Shown piece after piece: positions 1-10,234 of a stretch of DNA of 33,417 nucleotides. Source of the stretch: Nitrososphaerota archaeon (GTDB lineage Archaea > Thermoproteota > Nitrososphaeria_A > Caldarchaeales > Wolframiiraptoraceae); contig JAGGRY010000013.1 of NCBI GenBank assembly GCA_021159365.1, positions 1 through 33,417 of the forward strand. The letters run 5' to 3'. The first letter of the stretch is position 1. Every line of letters starts with the position of its first letter. The position numbers and the translations under genes were made by a program. The notes under the pieces are model-generated. The model was not told the origin of the DNA. It did not search any database and worked only from the letters and a program-made list of their open reading frames with translations.

Positions 1-33
1 ATAAGAATGAGTAGGGGAACTTAGGGGGAGAGG

Positions 34-332
34 ATGGCTTCTAGGATCCCTGCTTGGATTCAGAGGTTTCTTCTGCCGGAGCTTGAGGCCATTAAGGGAG
101 AACTCAAGGCCATAAACACTAGGATAGACGCTCTGAATACCAGAATAGAGGAACTCGACCGAAGGCTAACCACCAAGATAGATGAAATGAAAAAAGGATG
201 ACGACTGAGATCAGGGCGGTGAATACCCGGATAGACTCTCTTGAGAAGAGATTAGACGTGGCCGAGAGGCTCGCGGTAATCGAGTAAAAGTTAAGAGAGC
301 ATGATGAAGCACTAAAGAAGCTGATGACCTAA
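34..332 (+). pseudogene. Decayed small coiled-coil protein gene (MASRIPAWIQRFLLPELEAIKGELKAINTRIDALNTRIEELDRRLTTKIDEMKKG* / TEIRAVNTRIDSLEKRLDVAERLAVIE* / KLREHDEALKKLMT*)
   Basis: ORF 34-201 ends in TGA. A second frame from the overlapping ATG at 198 continues the same RID/LEKRL heptad pattern, is broken by an in-frame TAA at 285-287, then reads KLREHDEALKKLMT to TAA 330-332. An A-run before the first stop is a plausible frameshift site. Confidence 0.6.
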
Positions 333-422
333 AAGTTATAGTTATGATATCTCAGATTTATATGGCCAGGCTGAGATAGAAACAGATTTAGTTGCTATTC
401 ATTTGACAATTGATGCCTTCGT

Positions 423-2387
423 CTAGAATTTCATCCTGACCCTGGAGAATCCGTCTCGGTCTCTATAAACCTCTATAATGTTTGAGGCTTCCTCCACACC
501 CCTCCCATGATGGGTTATGATGAGTGCTTGATCGACATGTCTCGCGATCTTCGATAGCTGATTTAAGAGCATCTGTAGATTTTCTTCATCGACTCCATAG
601 GTTGGCTCGTCGAGAATTATAAGGGATCTCACTCCAAGATGATGTAGTATCGCAAGCCTCAGCGAGAGTGAAATTAGAGTTTGATGTCCTCCCCCAACTC
701 TGTTCGCAGGTATATAATCTGATAAGCCATGTGGCTTAACATAGACTCTGTAATTCTCGGGATCTATTCTAAAGGATGTGTAGATTCTTTGGTCAGTTAA
801 GCTCATGAATATAGTCTGGGCTCTTAGAGCTATGGATCTGAGTAAGTCGTCTCTCCTCTTCTTGATGAAGTTTGAGATTCTCTCCCTGAGATTGGATGCA
901 AGGGAGACCACCTTAGATTTTCTCTCAAGCTCCCTTAGACGAGTTCTCAACCTGTCTAGCTCACTCTTCGCCTTCTCAAGCTCGCTAAGCCTCTGCCTCA
1001 ATCTTTCTTCGAGGAGTTTAATTCTCTTCCTCTTCTCTTCGATCTCTCTTGGGGCTTGAAACATCTCGGTCAATCTCTCATATAGTTTTGGATCATCTGG
1101 ATCCAGATCTAAGCCGAGTCTCCTCAGGGTTCCTTCTACATCGAGTCTAATGGATTTGACTATGCTTTCTTTCTCACTTATTCTCGTATCATACTCCGAG
1201 ATGGAGTTCATTAGCATGTTCAATCTCTCACGTCTTCTGGCGATCTCTTCGATTTCCCGGTCGATCAATTCGAGTTCTGATTGAAGCCTTTTCCTATTCT
1301 TCCGCATATCCTCTAATCTTCTCGCTAAATCGTTGATCTTCAGCTTTTCATCCTCGATTATCGATGAGAGGATTTCTTCATCTATTCTCTGACCGCATGT
1401 CGGGCATTTCGCCACGCCCTTAATCTTTAACTCCAGCCGAGTTCTATGACCATCTTCTAGAACTTTAAGCTCTCCGAAGACTTTTGCCTCCTCATCTCTC
1501 AAGCTCTTAATCTTCTCTTCAAGAGACTTCGAATTTGCCTCAAGTTCTTTTAATCTCTCTCCAAGTCTTCCAAACTCGCGTTTAATGGATTCGATGTCCT
1601 TTAATCCGTATCTGGCTAGGATGGATTTCTTGGAGTTCACGGCTTCTAGGAGCATGGCCCTGGCCTCTTCTAGTTCCCTAACTTTTCCGAGAAGCCTCTT
1701 AACGGCGGGATCTTCAGCTTGCCTCAAACTATCTTTCAGATCTTCGAGCTCAGCGCTTAGTTCATCAACCTCTTGTTGAAGTTCTTCGACTCTTTCTTCT
1801 CTCAGTGGGATGAGTTGGGTCTTCATGATCCTATATTCCGATTCTATTCCCTTGAGATCTTTAATCACCGTGTTCAATTGCTCTGAGATCTCCCTTAGAA
1901 GAGTTATCTGGAGTATTGCATCCATATCTTCTCTTCTCGGCTCAAGTATCTCATTCAATCTTCCCTGTCTCGAGTATATTATCCAGTTAAACGCCCTGTA
2001 TCCTATCCCGATGAGCTTCGTTATCCTCCTTCTCAAGTCTTCAAGTCCCTCAACCTGAACTTCCACTCCATCGATTATCAACCTGACTTCTTTCGTCGTG
2101 AATCTATTTCTTCTGAGTTCAGCGAATCTCATTATCTCGACTTTTGAGCCGTTAACCGGACTTCTGAACCTCAGATAAGTCTCCATATCTCTCACTCCCT
2201 TTTCTCTCCGAACCAAGAGTCTGTTCTCGACGCTCGGCACATTCCCATATAGGGTATATACTACTGCATCTAGGATTGTTGTTTTGCCGACTGAGTTTCT
2301 CCCGGTTATCAGATTCAATCCTCTCGTGAGCGTTATCTTCTCATCCTTGAATCCCTCGAAGTTTTTGAGCCTAAGTTCCTCTATCAT
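423..2387 (-). CDS. rad50: DNA double-strand break repair ATPase Rad50
   Basis: Walker A GRNSVGKTT, long coiled coil with zinc hook CPTCGQ, Walker B LIILDEPTYGVDEE, adjacent to Mre11. Confidence 0.95.
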   Translation of the reverse strand: MIEELRLKNFEGFKDEKITLTRGLNLITGRNSVGKTTILDAVVYTLYGNVPSVENRLLVRREKGVRDMETYLRFRSPVNGSKVEIMRFAELRRNRFTTKEVRLIIDGVEVQVEGLEDLRRRITKLIGIGYRAFNWIIYSRQGRLNEILEPRREDMDAILQITLLREISEQLNTVIKDLKGIESEYRIMKTQLIPLREERVEELQQEVDELSAELEDLKDSLRQAEDPAVKRLLGKVRELEEARAMLLEAVNSKKSILARYGLKDIESIKREFGRLGERLKELEANSKSLEEKIKSLRDEEAKVFGELKVLEDGHRTRLELKIKGVAKCPTCGQRIDEEILSSIIEDEKLKINDLARRLEDMRKNRKRLQSELELIDREIEEIARRRERLNMLMNSISEYDTRISEKESIVKSIRLDVEGTLRRLGLDLDPDDPKLYERLTEMFQAPREIEEKRKRIKLLEERLRQRLSELEKAKSELDRLRTRLRELERKSKVVSLASNLRERISNFIKKRRDDLLRSIALRAQTIFMSLTDQRIYTSFRIDPENYRVYVKPHGLSDYIPANRVGGGHQTLISLSLRLAILHHLGVRSLIILDEPTYGVDEENLQMLLNQLSKIARHVDQALIITHHGRGVEEASNIIEVYRDRDGFSRVRMKF

Positions 2388-3670
2388 AGTTCTTCACCTA
2401 CATAACTTGCCAAGAGTCTTAGCCATCTATCTGAGAACCTCCTCCTATCGAGTTCCTTCAGGAGTCCTGTTCTCTCGCTCGCCTTCTCATCTAAGGCCAT
2501 GGCCACATCTTCGACGATCTCGGCGGCTTCTCCAATCTTCTCTCCTAGTATTCCAAAGATCTCTCTAACTATTTCATCTCTCGAGATTCTTCCCTCAACG
2601 CTTCTCACATCTGGTCTAATTATTGAAGAGAGATCTTCTGAAATCTCCACGTGAATCAGCTTATCATATTTCTCCATAAGTTTCTGGATCTCTTCTTGGA
2701 GATCCAGTTGTGGAAACGGCTCATCTTCCGCAACGACTCCTGACACATTTAGCTTAAGGATTCCTTCTCTATCGAGGTTTAACGCAAATGACTCAATTTC
2801 TTCGAGAGATCTCTTCCTGAACCAGTCGAGCTCCATGGGCTTATCGCTCATAACTTTCTTAACACTTATCGTTTGAAGAGGGTCTATCTCCACAAATTTG
2901 TGAGCAACCAGATTTGATTCCCTCAAATCTAAGATATAGACTCCGAACGGTCCTCTTTCACCGAGATCTATGGCCTCCGTCGCACCTGGGATTAAAAACA
3001 GTTTTCCACCTGTCTTCTTGAATCCAAGTCTTTCATGATGATGACCCGTTATAACGAGGTCGACGTCGAGCTTCTCTAGGTCTTCTAATTTTATCACGCT
3101 GTGCTCAGGTGTTTGAGGGGGAACATTATGTACAGTTTCAACATAATTGTGTAGAATTAGAATTCTATAGCCATCGACCTTAATCTCCTTCAAGATCTCC
3201 GATGCTTCCTCAAATTTTTTCCGAGCATATGGATGGTATCCCATGCCGATTATGCTTAATCCATCTCCGATGTATGCTTCCTTTGCGCCTTCTAGGATCT
3301 TTTCCCCTATGACTTGGAAATATTCCGCCATTGGATGAGTTATGAAGTCTAGGGCGTTGCTCAACGGAGATCCATCATGATTTCCCCTAACTGCGATTAT
3401 CTGGATCTTTTTCCCAGATTTCTCCTCAATTCTTTTCACCAATCTATAAAACTCCCATTTAACGAATACGGCGTCATCCGGGGTCATGCTCCTCTTCTCG
3501 AATAGGTCTCCAGCGTGGATCACATAGTCTACATTATTCTCTATGAAGATGTCTATGGCTTGCTTGAACGCGTGTCTGAACGCTTTTCTCCTAGCGTCTC
3601 TCAAAACCTTGGGAATATTTCTCCCAACGTGTGTGTCGCTGAAGACTCCTATCCTCAAACTCTCAGCCAT
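2384..3670 (-). CDS. mre11: DNA double-strand break repair nuclease Mre11 (start probably ATG at 3670; the ORF track extends to 3730)
   Basis: Metallophosphoesterase motifs FSDTHVG, HAGDLF, RGNHDG, ITGHHHER; overlaps rad50 by 4 nt. Confidence 0.95.
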   Translation of the reverse strand: MAESLRIGVFSDTHVGRNIPKVLRDARRKAFRHAFKQAIDIFIENNVDYVIHAGDLFEKRSMTPDDAVFVKWEFYRLVKRIEEKSGKKIQIIAVRGNHDGSPLSNALDFITHPMAEYFQVIGEKILEGAKEAYIGDGLSIIGMGYHPYARKKFEEASEILKEIKVDGYRILILHNYVETVHNVPPQTPEHSVIKLEDLEKLDVDLVITGHHHERLGFKKTGGKLFLIPGATEAIDLGERGPFGVYILDLRESNLVAHKFVEIDPLQTISVKKVMSDKPMELDWFRKRSLEEIESFALNLDREGILKLNVSGVVAEDEPFPQLDLQEEIQKLMEKYDKLIHVEISEDLSSIIRPDVRSVEGRISRDEIVREIFGILGEKIGEAAEIVEDVAMALDEKASERTGLLKELDRRRFSDRWLRLLASYVGEEL

Positions 3671-3897
3671 CCATGAGATAACTCTTGAACGAGGAATTTC
3701 TATCTTCACCAAGAGATGAGAGCCTTTCAAAGAATCTAAGGTCTATGCAGCGTAGGCCAAGAGACTTGGCCATGGAACCATAGATTTTCTCTAGCATTAA
3801 GCCTATACATGAGGCTCGTTCTCCATGCTCGTTGATCGTCGAAAATAGATTTGACTATTGCATAAAAATTATATACAGGTTTTTCTAGTATTATCCT

Positions 3898-4563
3898 ATG
3901 CTGATCTCAGTCGAAGAGATAGGCTTGGCCACGGTTCTCTTCGTCTGGATCGTGATTTTGGTAGGATTTTTGACGAAGTTCTTCTACGAAGCCTTGGTTA
4001 AGCGAGGGGTCGAGGAGAGGGTCGTCATATATTATAACAGGAAGATAATCCACATTCTAGCCGGAGGTCTGGCCGCTATCCTCGTTCCCTTCTACTTCAA
4101 GACCCCAATAGTTCCATTAATCTTAGCGATGCTTTTAGCAGTCTTAAACTACATACCGCATAAGACTGGAAAGTTGTTTTACTGGTATCAGGTTCCGGAG
4201 AATATGTATGAGGTTCACTTCTGTATAATGTGGGGAATCTGCCTCACGGCTGGATGGCTATTGACCGGGAATCCATGGTTCGGGGTTCTTCCAATAATAT
4301 TCATGTCATTCGGGGACGCGATCACCGGAATAGTGAGGAACACCATGTTCAAGAGGAGGACAAAGTCTTGGTGGGGAAACCTAGCCATGGCTATAGTGAC
4401 CATACCCATCGGGGCATGGATCTTCGGAGCGGCTGGGGCTGGAATCGCCGCACTCTGTAGCCTAATCGAACACTATGAGTTTGGGATGCTGGATGATAAC
4501 ATCACGGTTCCATTGGCGGCTTTGGCGATCCTCCTTATCCTTAACCCCGTGCCAAATATCTAG
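3898..4563 (+). CDS. Dolichol kinase / phytol kinase-like CTP-dependent membrane kinase (phosphatidate cytidylyltransferase superfamily)
   Basis: RKIIHILAGGLAAIL motif, multiple hydrophobic helices, FGDAITGIVRN motif. Confidence 0.75.
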   Translation: MLISVEEIGLATVLFVWIVILVGFLTKFFYEALVKRGVEERVVIYYNRKIIHILAGGLAAILVPFYFKTPIVPLILAMLLAVLNYIPHKTGKLFYWYQVPENMYEVHFCIMWGICLTAGWLLTGNPWFGVLPIIFMSFGDAITGIVRNTMFKRRTKSWWGNLAMAIVTIPIGAWIFGAAGAGIAALCSLIEHYEFGMLDDNITVPLAALAILLILNPVPNI

Positions 4564-5999
4564 TAGGCTCTCGCGACGTAGACGACTTTCTTTGCCTCTC
4601 TGCCGCAGACGATACATGAATTCCTTGGTCTCTCAGCTATATCATATCTTTCGCCTCTGATCTCTCCGCCAGCTTTTTCTTTCAACTTCTCAGCGCATTC
4701 GACACTTCCACACCATTCTATCCTCGCTATTCTCCGCTCCTTTAGAAGCTTCTTAACTTCATCTATGCTCTTCGCATCTCCGATTAATCCCATCATCATC
4801 CTTATGCTTCTCTCCCTGAGATTGGAGATTATCGAGTTCATGAGTTCCTCAACCTTTGACTCCAATTCATCTAATCGCACCTTAACTCTCTCCAAGGTGT
4901 CTCTTCTCGCAATTGTGACCGTTGATTCGGCGACCTCCTTCGGCCCGACCTCGATTCTCACAGGGACTCCCATAAGCTCCCAATGATAGAATTTCTCGCC
5001 TGGAGTGACGTCTTTTCTATCGTCTAAGGTCGTTCTCCACTTCTTCTCAAGAAGTTTCTTGATCTCAGATGCATAGTCCATTATCTCCTCCTCTTGGCCC
5101 TTGAAGGGTATCGGGATTATCACGACTTGGATTGGAGAGACTATCGGTGGAAGAACCAATCCCCTATCATCTCCATGCTGAGCTATTATTGCCGCCAAAA
5201 CCCTACTATAACCGAATCCATAGCATGTTTGATATGCAAGTCCTCTACTTCCATCTCTCTTCTCAAACTCGATCTCAAATGCTTTCGAGAAGTTTTTGCC
5301 GAGATTGTGAACCGTTGCGACTTGATTCACCTTTCCATCGGGATTCCATGCGTCGAATGCTATCGAGTAGACTGCTCCAGCGAATTTATCGAAATCCGGC
5401 CTCTTCAGGATCAAGTAACTTATTCCAAGAGCCTTCAAGACCTTTTCATAGATCTCTATAGCCTCTCTAACCTGATTCTCGGCTTCCCTCAAGGTCTCGT
5501 GAACCGTGTGAGCTTCGTTCCAAGGAATTTCCCTAATTCTATAAAGCGCTCTCGTCGCCTTCGTCTCATATCTATACACGTTCACACTTTGATGAATCTT
5601 TAGAGGTAAGTCTGCATGGCTTCTAATCCAGAGCTTGAACATAGGATATATTATGGTCTCCGAGGTCGGCCTGATTATTAGCTTTCTCTCAGCGCCCTTT
5701 TCTCTTCCCTCACTTACTATGAAGACCTCTCCGGAGAATCCCTTGATGTGCTCGGCTTCCCTTCTAAATAGCTCCTCAGTCGTGACGAGTGGGAAGAGCA
5801 TCCGCTTATGGCCTGTTTTCTCCAATAGATCCTCTAAGAGATTCTTTATCTTCTCTAAGATATATGCGCCGGTCTCCATATAGACTATGAAACCCTTGAC
5901 GGGAAACCTGTTATCAGCGATTCTCGCCCTTATTATCAGGTCGTCGAACCAGGTCGAGAAATTCTCAAACTTCCTCGAAGCAGATACTGTCATGAGCAT
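4560..5999 (-). CDS. proS: Prolyl-tRNA synthetase, archaeal/eukaryal type
   Basis: Class II aaRS motifs (RPTSETIIYPMF, RIREIPWNEAHT, YQTCYGFGYSRVLAAIIAQHGDDRGLVLPP) and C-terminal Cys motifs. Confidence 0.97.
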   Translation of the reverse strand: MLMTVSASRKFENFSTWFDDLIIRARIADNRFPVKGFIVYMETGAYILEKIKNLLEDLLEKTGHKRMLFPLVTTEELFRREAEHIKGFSGEVFIVSEGREKGAERKLIIRPTSETIIYPMFKLWIRSHADLPLKIHQSVNVYRYETKATRALYRIREIPWNEAHTVHETLREAENQVREAIEIYEKVLKALGISYLILKRPDFDKFAGAVYSIAFDAWNPDGKVNQVATVHNLGKNFSKAFEIEFEKRDGSRGLAYQTCYGFGYSRVLAAIIAQHGDDRGLVLPPIVSPIQVVIIPIPFKGQEEEIMDYASEIKKLLEKKWRTTLDDRKDVTPGEKFYHWELMGVPVRIEVGPKEVAESTVTIARRDTLERVKVRLDELESKVEELMNSIISNLRERSIRMMMGLIGDAKSIDEVKKLLKERRIARIEWCGSVECAEKLKEKAGGEIRGERYDIAERPRNSCIVCGREAKKVVYVARAY

Positions 6000-6064
6000 A
6001 ATCTGAGACGTCGTCCCCCTATATAGGCATAAAGACTAATTATTCGCTGTGGCCAAGTCCGTCG

Positions 6065-6451
6065 ATGATGGTGAAGAAGGTTATCTTGCCTTCGAGGGTC
6101 GCCGACTCGTTGCTGGAGATGGCTAGACTTGCCTATCCGCTTGAGATGCTCGCTCTCCTGCGGGGGAAGAAGAAGGGAGATGGAGTGTATATCGAGGAGC
6201 TTCTATTCGCACCTCTCTCGGAGCATGGTAGTTCATCGGTCTACTTTAGATTCGACTTGATGCCGATGGACTTCACGATAGTTGGGCTCGCTCATTCTCA
6301 TCCATCCGGGATACCTAAGCCTTCCCTAGAGGATTTACACAATTTCATAGGGAGGGTTATGTTGATCTTGATTCCGCCTTTCTCAGGCTATCGAGACATC
6401 TATGCGTTTAACTCAGATGGGGAGAACCTAAGAATTGTGGTTGAGCCCTAA
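6065..6451 (+). CDS. JAMM/MPN-domain metallopeptidase (desampylase-like)
   Basis: JAMM signature GLAHSHPSGIPKPSLEDL in a 128-aa single-domain protein. Confidence 0.85.
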   Translation: MMVKKVILPSRVADSLLEMARLAYPLEMLALLRGKKKGDGVYIEELLFAPLSEHGSSSVYFRFDLMPMDFTIVGLAHSHPSGIPKPSLEDLHNFIGRVMLILIPPFSGYRDIYAFNSDGENLRIVVEP

Positions 6452-7149
6452 ATCCTCTTTTCCCAGCCCCTTAAGGCTTCTCTAGCCATACCTATCAAGA
6501 CCATCTTCGGATCCTTTGCCTTGACATAGGCGCTGGCCAATAAGACTCCCTCCGCTCCAAGTTCTATGGCTCTAGCGACATCATCTCCGGTTGAGATTCC
6601 AGCCCCGCAGAGGACGTGGACATCCGGATTAATCTTTTGAACGGCATGAACAGCTCCCCTAACTACCTCAGGCTTAGCCTTGGAGACAGGTATCCCGGTT
6701 CCAATAAGCTCCGGAGGCTCGATCGCGAGTATATCTGGTGAGAGAGCAGCTCCGGCCTTGGCGGTCTCGACCGTGTCGGTGCAGAGCAGGGAAATTAACT
6801 TGTTCTCCTTCAGCCTTTTCAAAACCATACCTATATCTGCGAGCTTAAGCCTATGCTCCGAGTGATTCACTAAAGATCCCACAGCGCCAGCGGCCTTAAC
6901 ATCTTCAGCTATAATAGAACCTGTATGGCTTCCAGGCTCATATGGATCGACGTGTTGAGCGAAGACCGGTATCTCAACCTCTGCGGCGACTCTCGCTAGA
7001 TCGATTATCGGCGGCGCCACTGCTATCGTCACTCCAAATTGATCCGAGACCTCTTCGGCTATCTTTGCAAGTCTTAAAGCGTTTTCTCCAAACGCTTGAG
7101 CATAAGTCTTGAAGTTTAAAGCTATTAGTGGAAAGCTTATCTTTCTCAT
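6448..7149 (-). CDS. tpiA: Triosephosphate isomerase, archaeal type
   Basis: ALNFKTY N-terminus, NHSEHR, IEPPELIGTG, CGAGISTGDDVARAIELGAEGVLLASA. Confidence 0.96.
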   Translation of the reverse strand: MRKISFPLIALNFKTYAQAFGENALRLAKIAEEVSDQFGVTIAVAPPIIDLARVAAEVEIPVFAQHVDPYEPGSHTGSIIAEDVKAAGAVGSLVNHSEHRLKLADIGMVLKRLKENKLISLLCTDTVETAKAGAALSPDILAIEPPELIGTGIPVSKAKPEVVRGAVHAVQKINPDVHVLCGAGISTGDDVARAIELGAEGVLLASAYVKAKDPKMVLIGMAREALRGWEKRI

Positions 7150-7152
7150 GGC

Positions 7153-8079
7153 CTAAAGTCTGAATAGATCACTTGATAAGTTTTTGCTGAGAAGTCCTCG
7201 ATGAGACTTCGGCGATAGATTGCCCCATAGCTCCAAGAGCTTCTCTTTAAGCATCCTCGGAGTCAACACACCTTCATCCGTGATGAACTTCGATACAAGC
7301 TTCGGCGGAACTCTCTCGAAATATGGATTTCTAACATTTATTCCTTCGATCTCTTTACCATAAACCTCCCTTGATGAATGCTCTTCGAATGAGAATCCAT
7401 GAACGGCGGCCTTCCAAAGATCAGTTATGACATGAAATGGAGTTTTAGCTTCTCGCGCCGCTAAAGCGATCATCCTAGTTCCAATCTTATTAACGATGGA
7501 ACAATCATCGAGTATTGCATCGCATCCCACCACAACCGCGTCGACCTCTCCTCTTTCCAAGACATAAGAAGCGGCGGAGTCCACGATCAAGGTCACGTCG
7601 AAGCCGCTTGACGCCAATCTTTCAGCAAGCTTGACTCCCTCGAATCTAGGTCTAGATTCGGTCACGATTATCTTCAAATCCTCGCATAGCTCGATGGCCG
7701 CCGCTATGGTTGAGCTGTAACTATGAGTTAGGATGCATCTATATCCTGAGAGAAGTTTAACAGCCTCTCTAATCGTATCCCTTAATCTACGCTGATAATC
7801 CTTGACGGCGGATCTAACGGCGGATTCCACGGCTTCTTCCAACGTCATTCCAGTCGATGTTAGTCTCTCGACATCTCCGAGAACCATGTATGCTAAGTTC
7901 GCGATTGAAGGCATGCTAGGTCTAGCATCTGCTAAGAGCCTGGCGAATCTCGAAACCTCTCTCATACTCGGCTTTTTCTCCAAGAGCTTTAGGAAGAGAC
8001 TTGCCGCTTTGATCGTGAGCTGGGACGCCCCACTCTCCCTATCTTCTACGATCTCTTCAATTAAGCTCTCCGCACTCAA
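7153..8079 (-). CDS. eIF2B alpha/beta/delta-like protein (aIF2B or ribose-1,5-bisphosphate isomerase-like)
   Basis: TESRPRFEGVKLAERL, IVDSAASYVLERGEVDAVVVGCDAI, NKIGT, VRNPYFERVPP: eIF2B-like family. Confidence 0.85.
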   Translation of the reverse strand: MSAESLIEEIVEDRESGASQLTIKAASLFLKLLEKKPSMREVSRFARLLADARPSMPSIANLAYMVLGDVERLTSTGMTLEEAVESAVRSAVKDYQRRLRDTIREAVKLLSGYRCILTHSYSSTIAAAIELCEDLKIIVTESRPRFEGVKLAERLASSGFDVTLIVDSAASYVLERGEVDAVVVGCDAILDDCSIVNKIGTRMIALAAREAKTPFHVITDLWKAAVHGFSFEEHSSREVYGKEIEGINVRNPYFERVPPKLVSKFITDEGVLTPRMLKEKLLELWGNLSPKSHRGLLSKNLSSDLFRL

Positions 8080-8163
8080 TCTCCTAAAACACTCTCACCT
8101 AGATATTATTAAGCCTTCAATCCAGCTGAACGATTAATATCGTTGGAGAAGCAGATTTCATGT

Positions 8164-8724
8164 ATGGCTGGTAGGAGGATCAGACCTAGAGCCTGTATAC
8201 TTGATATAGAGGCGACGGCGCTCGACGCCGATATAGGGCATTTAGTTGGAGCCGGGCTCATGGAGCTAGATGGTGAGTTTAAGTGGTTTTATGTTAAGAG
8301 ACCCGTGGATGAGGTTAAGATCTTAAAGAAGGTCTTGAAGGAAGTCTCAACCTATCATATAATATTCACTTGGAATGGAAAGGGATTCGATATACCATTC
8401 CTCATCTCCAGGGCTATTAAGCTTAAACTTCCAGCTGAAGAATTGCTGAAACCCGTTCATGTCGACTTAGCGGAATTCGTTAGGAACAATCTGAGACTCC
8501 ATAGATCAGACCTCTATCATGTCGCGAGATTCCTCGGGATAAAGAAGGATCTAAGAGTTGAGGGATTCGATATACCATCCATCTACCTAAAGGCTTTAAG
8601 AGGCGATAAAGAGGCGGTGAGATTAATCGAGGCACATTGTAGAGATGATTTAGAGGTCACCAGAAAGATCTTGAAGAAGCTTTTACCGATTATCAGGGCT
8701 AAGCAGCCTGAGTTAATTCTTTAA
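8164..8724 (+). CDS. RNase H-fold DEDD 3'-5' exonuclease (YprB-like); the ORF track start is TTG at 8143
   Basis: CILDIEATALDADIGHLVGAGL (DxE), FTWNGKGFDIPFL, and C-terminal HCRDDLEVT motif. Confidence 0.8.
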   Translation: MAGRRIRPRACILDIEATALDADIGHLVGAGLMELDGEFKWFYVKRPVDEVKILKKVLKEVSTYHIIFTWNGKGFDIPFLISRAIKLKLPAEELLKPVHVDLAEFVRNNLRLHRSDLYHVARFLGIKKDLRVEGFDIPSIYLKALRGDKEAVRLIEAHCRDDLEVTRKILKKLLPIIRAKQPELIL

Positions 8725-10115
8725 CTCCCGAACGCTCTCGATTGAATTATCCTGACTGTGTGGAGAACTTCTTCCCTTAATCCATAGGTTAAGACCATGA
8801 TTCCCTTTCCGATTAATTTCTCGATCTTCGACTGGAGTTCATTTAATCCCTCCTCATAGTCTTTCGAGGAGACCATAATGGCCTCTATCCCCCAGATAAG
8901 CGCGAGTTTTCTCAAGGTTCTCTTGGAATTTGAGGCGGAGAAGATCCTACACTTTGGCCTGAAGCTCGCTATCCTCATCGCCGTCTTACCGGATCTTGTA
9001 TAAACTCCTATAACCGCATCTAGGGACTCGGCTAAGGAGACGACCCCATACGCGAACCTATCTCTAACATCTCCATCCCTTAGCTTCCTTCGCTTCTGCG
9101 GGATTATATCAGGCTCATAGGTCTCGATTATCTTTGAAAGCCATTTAACGACCTCAACTGGATACTTTCCTATCGCTGTTTCACCGGTTAACATCAATAC
9201 ATCGACGCCCTGTTTAATTGCTGAGACTACGTCTATTATCTCTCCGCGAGTTGGGATAGGATTTTCGATCATGGATCCTAGAATCTGGGTCGCGATTATG
9301 ACGGGCTTTCCTCTCTCAATGCATAGATTAACGATCCTCTCCTGGAGTCTTGGAATCTCCTCGAGTGAAAAATACATTCCAAGATCTCCTCTCGCAACCA
9401 AGATTACGTCGGCGGAATCAATGATCTCTTCAAGTCTCTTCACCGCGGTCGGGGTCTCAATCTTCGCTATTATCCCGACATCTTTTGCTCCAAGTGATAA
9501 GAGCATTCCCTTGAGCATTGAGATATCCTCAGCTCCTCTCACATAGCTTAACCCGATGTAGTCAAAGTTCTCTTGGACAGCGAATCGAACGGCTTCAATC
9601 TCGCGCTCAGTTATTGTTGGAAGTTCAAGATCTTTGCCTTGAATCACTATATTCTTTCTGGAGGTTATAATTGCATCCGTTAAAGCCTTGAGAGCAATTT
9701 TATCTCTACCACCTTCAAGGACTCTGAGAACCACCCTTCCATCATCCATCAAGAGTATATGACCTTCCCTAAACTTTCCGAGAATCGACTTATTCGAGAT
9801 CGGGATCCTCTTATCGCTTCCACCCGGTAGCCTATCGGCCAAAACGAGGTAAGCCTCATCTCCAGCTCTCAATCTTACCGGTTCATCGAGATCTCCGATC
9901 CTCACCGATGGCCCTCTTAAATCGCCTATTAAGGCTAGATGGAGTCCAACTTCGTCTTCAACCTCCCTAACAACCTTCACAAACTTGAGCCATTCATCTC
10001 TACTTCCATGGCTGAAGTTTATTCTAAATGCGGATGCTCCTGCCAAGGCCATGGCCTTAACCGTCTCAACGGAGCAGGAAGACGGTCCAATAGTCACAGC
10101 TATCTTAGTCTTCAA
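8721..10115 (-). CDS. pyk: Pyruvate kinase
   Basis: KIAVTIGPSS, RINFSHGS, IIAKIETPTAVKRLEEI, VARGDLGM, LTGETAIGKYP. Confidence 0.97.
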   Translation of the reverse strand: MKTKIAVTIGPSSCSVETVKAMALAGASAFRINFSHGSRDEWLKFVKVVREVEDEVGLHLALIGDLRGPSVRIGDLDEPVRLRAGDEAYLVLADRLPGGSDKRIPISNKSILGKFREGHILLMDDGRVVLRVLEGGRDKIALKALTDAIITSRKNIVIQGKDLELPTITEREIEAVRFAVQENFDYIGLSYVRGAEDISMLKGMLLSLGAKDVGIIAKIETPTAVKRLEEIIDSADVILVARGDLGMYFSLEEIPRLQERIVNLCIERGKPVIIATQILGSMIENPIPTRGEIIDVVSAIKQGVDVLMLTGETAIGKYPVEVVKWLSKIIETYEPDIIPQKRRKLRDGDVRDRFAYGVVSLAESLDAVIGVYTRSGKTAMRIASFRPKCRIFSASNSKRTLRKLALIWGIEAIMVSSKDYEEGLNELQSKIEKLIGKGIMVLTYGLREEVLHTVRIIQSRAFGS

Positions 10116-10234
10116 GGTCCATCACCTCAAGAATAAGAGACCTAGTTAAAATGGTTTCTCAGGGCTTATTCGTAAACTCATATATGATCTTTGACATTAA
10201 TTATATTTTGGGCATGGCGTGAGTCCATGGTGAT

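Noticed and set aside
805-2568. Plus-strand ORFs inside rad50 and mre11
   Set aside because: Leu/Ser-rich complements of coiled-coil coding sequence with no domain signal; rad50/mre11 on minus explain the region.
5094-5603. Plus-strand 169-aa ORF within proS
   Set aside because: Antisense to unmistakable ProRS catalytic motifs; no recognisable protein family.
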